Positions 23,352 to 34,164 of a stretch of DNA of 64,000 nt are shown here, in pieces. Below the pieces are notes generated by a model. The model worked only from the letters and a program-made list of their open reading frames with translations. It was not told the DNA's origin and searched no databases. How positions within the stretch are numbered: the first letter of the stretch is position 1; each line of letters begins with the position of its first letter. The position numbers and the translations under genes are program-made. The DNA comes from Desmodesmus armatus (taxonomy: Eukaryota; Chlorophyta; Chlorophyceae; Sphaeropleales; Scenedesmaceae): contig VIIQ02000145.1 in assembly GCA_007449985.2 (NCBI GenBank), positions 1-64,000 of the forward strand, written 5' to 3'.

Positions 23352-26300
23352 TCATCTGTGCCAGCCTGGTAGTCCCACAGGTGCTCTTGAAACTCCAACA
23401 GGGCCCCCTCCCATCTGAAACTGCTGTTGCCCGACACTGTTGCTGCCACCACCACCCCGGCCCTGCCCAGGCTGCTGCCGCTGCCGGATCGTCTTCAGCA
23501 GGAACTGCGGTGGGTCTCGCTGGCCTGTAGCGTTCACAAAGCGCACGATGTGCCGCTCCAGGCTGGCAGCAGACCCATGCCCCAGGTTGCACAGGTATGC
23601 AGTGCCGGCAAGCCTGCTGGGGTCAACGTAGAAGGGCCCCTCCAGCTCACCGCTGCCGCTGCCACCGTCACTGCTGCCACCGTCACTGCTGCCGCCGTCA
23701 CTGCTGCCGCTGCTGCTGCTGTCGCTGCTTTTGTCGCTGGTGCTGCTGGTCTCAGAATCATCCACGACCTCCAAGGCGGCCAGCCTGTCATCAGCCTGCA
23801 GCTCTGTGGCACGGCGCAAGCCCAGGTAGAACATGGCCAGGCACCACGTGACTGTGGGCTCAGCCTTGCATCCCTGGGCCATGGCATTGTGCTGTGACTT
23901 GAGCTGCTGCTGTGTGTCTGCAGACTCCCACTCGTCCCAACCCTTGCCAGGCGGCACCCACCCAAAGCACCCCTGTTCCCCTGGCACCACCCCGCTGGGC
24001 CCAATCACCACAATTGAGCGCACGAGTGGTGTGGTCCCAGCAGAGGCCATGCCCTGCAGCATGCTGCGGCTGAACCCCTCAATGCTCAGGAGGTAATCTG
24101 GGGGGCACCTGCACGATAGAAGAAAGCACACACGCATATGCACAGATACACTCACCCACGGCCCCAAAAGCAGACAAGAACACGCTGACAGGCAGAGTCT
24201 CATGTCCTGCAAACGAAACTGCATTTACCCCTCCGCTGCAATTTGTCCTCAGGTGCATCCAATGGTTGCAAGCACCTTCCTGCCCCCTACACTGTCCTGC
24301 CCCCTGCACTGATCAACTTTCCAGAAGAGCTATGACACCAGGAGGATTCAGGGGTTCACAAGGGGTGTCCCCAGGCCCTCACCTGAACACGACCTGGATG
24401 ACAAAGTGCCCCTTCTTGACGTCCTGCATGGCGTAGCAGTGGTGCACCACATTGACCTTGGCGGGGTTGACATGAGGCAGGTCCGAGATGTCCAGGACCA
24501 GAAACCGCCACACCAGCCCTGCACATGCATGACAGTTGCGGTGACATGACTTCAGCAAAGCAGTGCCATGGGAGCAAAAGGGAGCAAGCGGATGAGGGGG
24601 TGCATACCTGGTCGACCCGACAACGACCAACATCCCCCCCCCCCCCACCACCACCACCACCACAGCCTCCCACCCTTATCAGACCCCCCTCTCCCCCTAC
24701 AAATTATCAAGCCATAGACATAGTATTGCTGATATTCGTAGTGCACCCCGCATCCTGCCACAACCAGGCTAACAACCCCCTGAACTTTACGTCAGCACAG
24801 ACAGGGGTGCCAATCCTCCAGCTGAATGGGACACTCATGCATGCCTGTGAGTGCCAACTCTCCCAAGCGACCAGCACCCCCACCCCCTCCACCTAATCAA
24901 GCCCCCCCCCCATCAAAATAACCCACACATAATCAAGCTACAGACATGCCTTGCCTTCTTGATGCCAAAATCAGACAACGCTGCAGCCCTCAACAGCTAG
25001 GCTGATACCACCCACAACTGTAACACCAACACAGACAAAGGCGACCTCCCCTCAGCTGACCCGCGCAACCAGGCGTGCCCAGTGAGTGCCAGAGGCAGCC
25101 ACCTGTCCCGACTCGATCAGAATAATGCACAGCCCCACCTGTGCACATGTGCGTGGCGCCTTCAGCCACGGTGTTGTTGCAAAGTAAACACGTCGCAGTC
25201 TTCACACCACTGCCGCTACTGCAGCACTTCTGGCTGCTGCTGCTGCTGCTGCCGGCGTCGCAGTACTCGCTGCTGCTGCTGTCACATCTGCACTGCTGGC
25301 TGCTGTTGCTATCGCCACTGCAGTGCTCGCTGCTGCCGCTCCCGCAGCAGCCGCTCTGGCTGCTGCTGCTGCTGCTGCTGCTGCACCGTGCTGTCAGCTG
25401 CTGCAGCTGCTCGTATGTCAGTTCGCAACCGACCGCTTCACCTTTGCTTTCTGCTGGGCACACGTGGGCAACATACAGGCAGCGGCTGCTCAGGTTCGCC
25501 TTGCACTGCTTGCACTGGATGCTGGGGCACTGGTGCATATCCTTGTGTCTGAAACTGCCGTAGGGCGAGGAGCCAATCAAGGGCAGCAGTTTGCTGCAAT
25601 GGTGCTGCCGCAGCTCTCCGCTGCTCAGCAGCTGTGTGAGCTGCTCTCCCTCCAGCCCCCTCGCAGCTGCCCAGCTCTCCCACTCCTTGATGGCTGCATC
25701 AGTGCGCTGGGCAGCAATGCGGCTGTACTCTGGCCCCTTGTAGCGGACTGGCAGCGGCCCTAGCTGCGCAAGGACATCATCTAGGGCGAAGTTGAGCTGC
25801 CCTTCCCTGTCAGCTGCTGTCTGCTTGTACCTGTCCACTGCCTCAAGCTGCAGCACCAGGGCCTGCGCCATGTCAGAATACCGCTGGTAGATGCTGGGAG
25901 CCTGCAGCAGCAGCAGCAGCTCCTGTGCTGGTGCACCTGCAGCCCAGCAGTGGTGCAGCAGGCAGGCCGCTGGCTGCAGCAGCTGCTGCTGCTGCTGCGC
26001 CACAAGCGCCATGCCCTGCTGCTGCAGCTGACGCACAACCTCAGTGGCGGCCGTTGCGTCTGCTCTGGCCTGAGCTGCTTCCTGCTCTGCTGCGTGCTGG
26101 TGAGATGCCTTGGCCTGTGCTTCCTGCGCTGCCTTGTCTGCGGCTGTGTGTGCATCTGCGTGCGCACTGGCAGTGTGGCGCGTCACACGCAGCGTGGTGG
26201 CCTGCTGGGCAGCTTTCGACACTGCTACTGCCGTCTCAGCAGCTGCTGTTGCAGTGGCAAGCTGCTGTGCTGCCACTACTGCAGCAGTCCTGACAGCCAG

Positions 26301-26948
26301 CATCTGTTCGACTGCCTGTGCATGTTCCTGCATCATGTAGGCTGCTTGCTGGCGCTGCTGCTGTAACAGCTGCTGCAGCTCGCTGTACGCCTGAAGTACT
26401 GGTTGCGCTACAGCAGGGTCCCCCTGTGCTGTAGCAACACCCAACGCGTGTGCGGCAAGTCCCATGGCCGTGTCGTCCAAACTGCTGTAATCGCTGTTGA
26501 ACTGCTGTGGGCCATACAACTGGAGCAGGCGGCCTGCTAGAAGCTGTGGGTCACGCTCAAGCACCCCTTTGTAAGTGTCTGCTGGGCATCTCAGCACCAA
26601 AGCCACCAAGTGCTCTGTGAGCGCGTATGCTGTGCTGAATGCTGCTGCTGTGTTGTTGATGCTGCTCCTGAGGACTTCTGCCTGCTGCTGTGCTGCTGCA
26701 TGATCTATGTGCACAGCTGTCACAAACTCTGTGACAGCTTTTGCCACAAATGGGAACCTGCTGTAGCGCTCCGCACTTTGCAAAAGGCATGGCAGCAGCT
26801 GCTGTGCTGCTGCCAGATCATCTGCTATGAGGGAGCCCTGGAGGCCTAGTAAAGGCTGGAGAGCTGACACGATGCTGAAGTTGCGTGGTCTGATCCTTCT
26901 CTGCTCAAGTATCTGCTGCAGCAGGTCCCCTGCTGTTGTTGGGGGCAT
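23352..26948 (-). CDS. Large coiled-coil, Ser-rich, Cys-rich protein of unknown family (900 aa)
   Basis: Exons 26948-25139, 24518-24383 and 24108-23352 join in phase (1, 2) and give 901 codons including the stop. Start is the ATG at 26948 (MPPTTAGDLLQQILEQRR). Residues 1-180 are helical. Residues about 180-340 form an Ala/Gln-rich predicted coiled coil. A further helical part leads to a Cys cluster (CPSIQCKQC, then C and C spaced 11-16), a long Ser/Cys/Gly tract, a second CxxC pair (TATCLLCNNT...HMC), and then a more globular part (WRFLVLDISDLPHVNP; GPSGVVPGEQGCFGWVPPGK; TWCLAMFYLGLRRATEL) broken by a Ser/Gly tract. The Cys pairs could bind zinc. I do not recognise the family, and no enzymatic motif is visible. 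The last 40 residues are of doubtful frame. Confidence 0.7.
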
Positions 26949-27459
26949 GTGAGCTAACGACGGATTCTTGGGGCGTCATATCGTTCAAACAATTCAATAT
27001 CATCCACATGCGCCACAGGCAGCTTGAAGGCCTCCTATACCCTGCTGAGCCATGTTTGCAAAGGACAGTCAACGCCGCATGCTCACTGACATTGCGGTCG
27101 TTCTAAACTTAACGAAGTGCGTTGAAGGTCTTGGATGTGGCACACATGTGCATATGTCCAAATTCAGAGTTTGAGGAAGTTTGCCATACCTGCCACGCCC
27201 AAACCCTTCTTTACCCTCTAAAACTTCTCTACAGAAGACTCATGCATCCTGCGCTTGTTTGGAAAGGTCCCCCACATATGCATATCCCTCTTAGGAGCAG
27301 CCTCGGCACACCTCAGGCCGTAAGAATGGTTCAAGGTTCAGTGCTATGATGTGCCCTTGACCTACATCAGGTTCCACTGCCATCCGGGGGAGCAGCTACC
27401 ACACCGCACCGCACGGCACGGCACAGTGCTGAGTGCTACGAGGGGTTTAAAGACGAGTA
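26949..27459. other. Upstream region of the 900-aa gene
   Basis: Probable promoter region of the minus-strand gene starting at 26948. No clear gene or motif; a CCGCACCGCACGGCACGGCA low-complexity stretch lies near 27405. Confidence 0.5.
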
Positions 27460-27852
27460 CCGTAATCACTCTAATACAAAGTCACCCTAATTACAAGGCA
27501 TGTGTTGCTGCACACTGTGGTTCACCCTAATTACAAGGCAAAGCTGGCCTGCGCTTTGTGAGCCACCCTATTGCAAGGCAAGTTCCCACTGATCAGAGCA
27601 GTGGTCCAAGCAGCCAGAGGGCTAAAACGTTGCAGGGACAGTTGCAATACATACTTAAAGCCTTTTAAGAATTTTAATATCATAATAGGCCTGCAGCGCG
27701 CCGAGATCAGGCGCCGAGGACGAGCACTTGCACGGTCACGGCACCCTAAATGCAAGGCAAGATCGGCCGTGAAACTTCCACTCACCCTATTACAAGGCTA
27801 TAAGTTGGGATACAAGGCTTTTTAGGGTGACTTTGTATTAGAGTGATTACGG
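27460..27852. mobile_element. MITE with 31-bp terminal inverted repeats and TA target duplication
   Basis: The left end CCGTAATCACTCTAATACAA... (27460-27490) is the exact reverse complement of 27822-27852, and both ends are flanked by TA (27458-27459 and 27853-27854). The 393-bp element has no transposase. Inside, the word CACCCTA followed by AAGGCAAG-like bases recurs about five times (near 27483, 27524, 27565, 27742, 27783). TA duplication and this structure suit a Tc1/mariner-type non-autonomous element. Confidence 0.85.
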
Positions 27853-28575
27853 TATTTAATTCGATCTTACAACACAGCTGTCTGTGGCATGCTTCCCACC
27901 ACCATCCTGACATTGGGCACACGCTGCTGCGCCAGGCCAAGGCATACCACCCTAGTGCAGTTCTGTTGGGGCAAGCTGCAAGAGGCTCATCATGATCTGT
28001 GTTGTGACATCAGGCTCTGAGGGTAGCAGTACATAGATAACTTGATGAATGCACATATCAGTGCAAACATCCTCAGCAGCAAGGCACTCACTCATGAAAC
28101 TCCAACAGGGGGGGGGGGTTCCCTTTTTGGTGATAGAGGCAGTGCATCTGCCGGTGGGTTGTGCTGCGCCCTTGACAGGGCCACCACCTTGGGCTGCTGC
28201 TAGCAGCTTGTGCCGAGTCCTGCAGGTGCATAACGGTGTCTGCAAGACCAGTCAGTTTTGTAAAGGTGACGCTGAGTGATCTGGCTATGCCAATGCTCAC
28301 CGCCATCAGCAACCCCAACCCCATGCCACACTGTGCAATTACTCCTGCACCAACCCCACCCCTCGCCCCACACCCCCTGCACTGCCATCTGCTGCTGCCA
28401 AATTTCAAGTGCCTTGCTGTAGTCAAATTCAGGTGGTGTGATACCGGCTGATGTACTGACGTTCACAAGGACACCAGTACAGTGACAAAGCCCCTGCCGC
28501 TCCCCTAAGTGCGACAGCTTCTGCTTCCAGCTGTCAGTTTTGCATCTCTCAGCTGTCTATGCTGCCAACAACAGA

Positions 28576-28578
<3 letters not shown>

Positions 28579-28621
<43 letters not shown>
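28579..28621 (+). repeat. CTG triplet run
   Basis: About 14 pure CTG units inside one of the dispersed repeat copies. Confidence 0.9.
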
Positions 28622-28622
<1 letters not shown>

Positions 28623-29309
28623 GCAGCGGAAGTGGCTAGTGTGGGCTGATGACATGATGCAGGCTTTACAACAGTCTGCGCGCCCCATTCAGGTCGCAAG
28701 CTTACCTGCAATTTTTACCTTCAACCCACTGCATCAAACTACACACAGCATCATGCTGCTGGGCGGTTTGTCTGCTGCCAACAATCTCAGGTCACTCGAC
28801 TGCAGCTTGCTGAGCGGTCTGTCCGGGTCACATCTCTGCTGGTACCGCTGCGTCCAGCACTCCCTCTTGTTTCTGACCTCACCGGCTGAGCTTGCCCTGA
28901 GCTGCTGCATTACCTCACCAGCCCTGTACTGTTGAACCATCCCGAACGGAACATAACTGCAGCACGCTGAGCCAAGTTTAGCTGTCTAGCACCAACAATG
29001 GGCCTGCCGGTGGCTCTCGTACTCCCAGCAGTCCAGCAGCACCAGCGCAGTGCCCACATGTACGGCACTGGCTCGGCACACCCAATCTCTACGTGACAGA
29101 GTAGTCTTGAAACAGCGCAACAGAACACGGGGTCACTGCTGCAAGAAGTTGAGACAGCAGCTGCACTGCAGTGCACAGATGATGCCTCTTTGACTGCAGC
29201 GCTGCTGTAGTTGCCTGCTGTGCACAGTACTTGAACGGGACGTCAAGTAGCCACGTGGCAGAGGCACAGGAGTCACTCAGTCTCGGCGAGTCATTGACAG
29301 ACCGACTGT

Positions 29310-29650
29310 CTAATGGCCCTACTCACTGAGTGTATGAGTGCTGCCTGCAGGCTTCATGATGCTACAAGTGTATATGGGTCTTTCATAGACCATAGCATGG
29401 CTTTAACGTTTGATGAGCAAACCATCATGCTGTTTGGAGACCCGGGTCGGGTCGGGTCGGGCCCGATGCATGTACATGTGGCCAAAACTGCTGTGCGAAG
29501 TTCACAGTAGTTCGTGACCTATGAGGGTCACTCCATCGGGGACACGAACCACTGCGGAATTCGTACATATCGGTCTAAAGTGGACGAGTTATGAGGACAC
29601 CATTCGATGACGTGATCTTTGTTTGGGCAAGATCAGCGTCGCTGTTCAAG
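29310..29650 (+). repeat. Dispersed repeat family, copy 1
   Basis: Matches 46240-46510 in order: TGTATGAG-GCTGCCTG-AGGCTTCATG, TGTTTGGAGACCCG, GATGCATGT, TGCTGTGCGAAGTTCA, AGTTCGTGACC, GAGGGTCACTCCATCGGG, ACACGAAC, ACTGCGG, then a CATTCGATGACGTGATC-like segment. It contains a GGGTCGGGTCGGGTCGGGCC expansion (29445) missing from the other copy, and paired GTGACC/GGTCAC words able to form a hairpin. Confidence 0.65.
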
Positions 29651-32168
29651 GCGGCATATGGCTGTACAGGATGCAACAATATGTCTGTGCAGCTGAATCA
29701 AGTAGCTTTGAAGCACCATCTTGGAAGAGGGCAGGGAGAATGCACGCCCTTGGCGGAAGGTCAATCTGACCTGCGCGGGGGTGTGGCTGCGTTGCATCGG
29801 GGCGTCGTGTTTGACTATTACTGCAGAGGGATCACATGCCATATGGTATGTTGAGCATGTCCAGCAGGCTTAACTTGATGCCCTGATTGGCTGACAGTTG
29901 CCGCATGCAAGTGGCATATGCTGCACCCACTGGCATGCTCCCCCAACACTGCAATTACAACTGCCAATAGCTGCTGCTGCTGCATGCAGCGGGAACCTCC
30001 CGCTTGAAGTGGGGGCTGAGCTGATGGCATGACTTGGGCAAGCCAGAACGCCATCTGTGCACCGCATTCAAACCCCCCTCAGATCCCAGCATCTAAAATT
30101 GCCGTATCCACTGCGTGTCAGGGCCTGCTGTAACTCACATGATGTGCTCAGGCTCGTAACAGAAGAAAGCAGATTCTAGGCATTCAGGCTGCTGTGCCAG
30201 TACAGCAGCAGCGAACTGGGTACAGCTGCCAGCGAGTGATGTGCAAACACACTGCAGGTTTGGGAGGGGAGAAAAGTTCTTGGGTTAGGATTTTAGGGAT
30301 AACCCAGAATTCAACTTTTTTTGTTGATACAGGCAGCGCAACTGCTGCCGAGTGAGCGCGGCGCCCTTGACAGGGCCGACGGGGCACTTGCTAGTAGCAA
30401 GTTGCTACATGCCGCCAACTCACGTACTGTACAGTAAGTACTACTAGTAGTAGCAAGTGCAAACGCACATGCACCACAGCCAAAACGCAGTCAAAGGAGC
30501 AGCAACACAAGGTCACCCACAAGGGTTGCAGATGTGAATGCTTTGGGTGGTGGGAGAGGGCGGAACTACTGCATCTTAGGGCATGTTGTGATGTGGTCAA
30601 CCTTATGTGAGAGAGGATGGCAGAGTCCTGGTCGTCCAGGCTGCTGTGTTACTACAACGGCAGTGGTGCTCTCAGAGCCGAGTGGGCGCTGCCAGCTTCA
30701 CCATCTTCTCAAACCCATGCCGAACGGTGGGAACCCTCCAAGAAGGCAGCACTACCTCCGCTTCCTTGCGCTGCATAATTTACGCTCCCCTCAAACTGCT
30801 GCTAGTAAAAGGTTGTGATGTATATTGTGGTCTGAGTCAAGTGTTGGTACCTGCTGCAGTGACTGCGCACACACAAGGACACCGCAACAGTGACAAGACC
30901 CAGCCCCCCCCCCCCCGTACTATGCTTCTAGCTGTCGTACTATGCTTCTAGCTGCCAACTGCTGTGTCTCTCAACTCTCTATCATGTTGCCAGCTGCTGC
31001 TGCTGTTGCTACTGCTACTGCTGTTGCTCCTGCTGTTGCTGCAGCGGAAGTGGGTGAGGTGGGGCTGGGCTGATGACATGACTTGGGCGGAACGCCCTCT
31101 GAGCACCACATTCACAGCACCCCTCCAGCTTCATTCCACTGCGTTGTGCTACAAACAGCATCAGGCTGCTGCGCGGGTTTCCTTACAATGCAACTGCCAA
31201 CAGTGTGAACCCGCCCCGAAGCTCACACAGCCTTCTTTCCTCACCTTGTTCTTTCACTGGCTACAGAGACCGTCCAACATGTGCCAGTCCAGCAGTGCTG
31301 GCAGCCGCAAGTACGACAGCAGTGCCACACAGTGCAGCAACAAAATGTGGCAGCAGGAGCAGTGCTGCTAAGCAGCAGAGCAGTTACATCCCACAACACG
31401 TGGTTATGAGAGCAGCACAGCTGCGACAGCGTCTCTGCTGCAGAACCAGGGAAGTGGTTGAGACTTACCCTACTTTTACCCGATGCTCGTCCTGCCGCCA
31501 TTCAAAAACTTTCAGGCAGTTGTGGCTGCCTATGGAATAAAACAACTCAAAGCTTCAGAATATCTGTTGTTGCTTCAAACCATGTCCTGATGCAGTGCAT
31601 GAGAGCAAGGAAAGTTCAGGTGTCACGGCTCTGAGACATGGTGCAGCAATTGCACAAGTTACCTCAGTTTCTGTCACAGTATGGCATGTTGCTGGCCTGC
31701 AAACCTTTCTGGCATGCACACCTCTCCATGCTACTCACTATCATTTGGTGTTTGATTAGGCAGGCACATGGGAATGCATTGGGACATGACACAGCTGGCA
31801 GGCGGCAACCCAGCTGGCCAAGACTGATGGCAGTACAGGTGAAGTTGTCACTCCTTGTCTGTGCACAGGCACGTTCTGGCAATGACGACCAGTAATCTCG
31901 ACGACAGAAACGAAGGCAACTCTTCCAGGATTTTTGATTTTGCAAAACCGGTTATACCCTGACCTAAACCGTCGGGTTGGTTGGCGACAGGCACCACCCG
32001 CTATACAGTATGGTGCCCTGGCCACAACCACATAGCTACTGACTGAATACTTACAGAAAAAGATGCAATAACTAACAACGAGCTCCAGAGCGCTGAAAAC
32101 TCGCCTGCTTGTCTACAGCAGCTTCCGTGCCTTGGACCAGGTAGTCCGCGGGACCCCGCTTGACCGAC

Positions 32169-34099
32169 ATGGATATGCAGGTGAGTGTGAATATGCATTT
32201 GAGTTACTGTGATGTGCTCTCAGCTGCAGTTCGCGCGACACACCGACACTTGAGGGTGAAACTGCCCCTGACGGTCCGTTCTTCATTGCAGGGTGGCGCA
32301 CCTGGCATGTTGTATCCTGCTGACTACGATAAATATCCGGATATTCCAGAAAGGTGTATGTTTGAGGACCCGGAAGGCCACTATGTGCCTGGTGTCACCT
32401 GGAGGGATGGCGCGAAAGCCCGGATGGTCACCTGCAGCGGCCCTGGTAAGCGAAACAAGCTGTAAAACGTTTCTTTATTACTTGAACGGTTTTAAGGGTA
32501 AAGTCAAAGCTGTACAGCAGCGGTGAAGCACGCTTTGCAACCAAGTGGTTGACATGCTGAGGGATCTACATGAGCAGTACCTGTCAGAAGCCTTAGTAGT
32601 GCATGAACAGCCCACAGTATATGTGCCACAAGAAAGGTTCAATGCAGTTAGTTTCGACCAGGACATACAAGCTCGGTGTGCTAGTTTGCCTGCTGGCCCC
32701 CTGAATGCTGTTTGCATGTCCTGGTCTGTGCACCTGCAGGTGTGAAGGTGTATGAGGCAAGCTTCAGTGAGCTGGTGCAGCTCTCCAAGCAGCAGAGCCA
32801 CAGACCCATCGTCGTGGTCAAGGACGAGACCAACACAGAGTTTGAGAGCAGAGTGACTGCCGGCAACCTCCCACCAAACATCAAGGAGGAGCTGCTGGCT
32901 GCTCGCAGGAACAACGTCACTCCCACGCGCCAGGTGTGTGTCCGACACAGCGGCTGCATGTGTTAAGTTGGTTGTCACTTGTGTGCTGATTCGCATGACA
33001 CATGCACAGCAGCAGGATGGCCTGGAGTCCTGTGCAGTTTACACTGCATCAGCATCAGCCATGAGCAGGACATGCCTGAGCCAAAGTGGTGATTATTTGG
33101 GCTAAAGCATGCAAGTGCAACAACTCTGTACTGCAAACAGTGCTTGGTCATACAGGCGTGGCATGCATCTATGACAATACTCTTTCAGTTGACCACAGTG
33201 ATACTCAGTCCTTCCTTGTCTGTCCCCTGTACAACCCAGGTGCTATTCCCTGACGGTTTCCCGTCCCCACAACTTTACCCAGTTTCTGACAAGCTGCTGT
33301 CCGGCAAGACCATCGCGTGCCTGCCTGGCTACAGCTACATGAAGACCATTCACGCCACCAACATGAACAACTCTGATCTGCAGCATGCATATGATGCTGT
33401 CATCTACACCAGGTGGCGTCTGGGTGCCATTGACATTGACGACAAGAGCATCAGGGTGAGTGAAAAGGCTGGTGCCACCATGCCCCATGGCGTCACAATC
33501 GGCGCCGGGGAGTGGGGGTGGTGGGGGTGGTGGTGGTGGTGGTGGTGGTGGGGGGGGGGGAGATGGACGCATATGGGATGTGTGAAAAATCCCATTTAGG
33601 CCAAAATAATACATGCCTACCTGCAGCGGCTGGCGTCATGATTACTGCATTGGGTGGTGTCACCGTGGCAACTGCGCAACCCATTGGTATTGGTCACCGT
33701 TAGTAACGGCGGCGGCCCATCGGCATAGTGCACAAGGCTTGACGACAACCCACGTGCTTTGTTCTTGCTGTGCTGTGCCGCTTTTCTGCATCTTTGCACA
33801 CACAGAGCCGCGTGCCTTCAGGGAGACCCAATGCGGGTGAGCCACTCTACCCCCCAAGCTGGGCCATGAAGGCATTTGGCATCAAGTACTACAATGACGT
33901 ACAGGAGGTCGCGGCAAAGATCGAGAGCATGCCCGGCGCCCAGGTGTGTTTGTGTGTGCATCTGTATGTGTGTCTGTGTGGTGTGTGTGCTCCTGCCCGC
34001 CCTACTGCCTGCCTGCCCGTCTGCCTGCCTGTTTCCCTGCCTGCCTGCCTTTTGCGCCTTGCTGCCTGCTGCCTGCCTGCCTGCCTGCCTTTTTACTTG

Positions 34100-34164
<65 letters not shown>

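Larger units (their letters stand above)
27853..32168. other. Repeat-rich region without a supported gene
   Basis: About 4.3 kb with no convincing gene. Related segments recur inside it: GCGCCCTTGACAGGGCC at about 28168 and 30360; a CTG run followed by GCAGCGGAAGTGG and a GGCTGATG-ACATGA segment at about 28620 and 31040, with a weaker version near 29990; and ACAAGGACACC near 28465 and 30875. These look like fragments of one or two dispersed element families (also at 46.2-46.7 kb). Confidence 0.5.
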
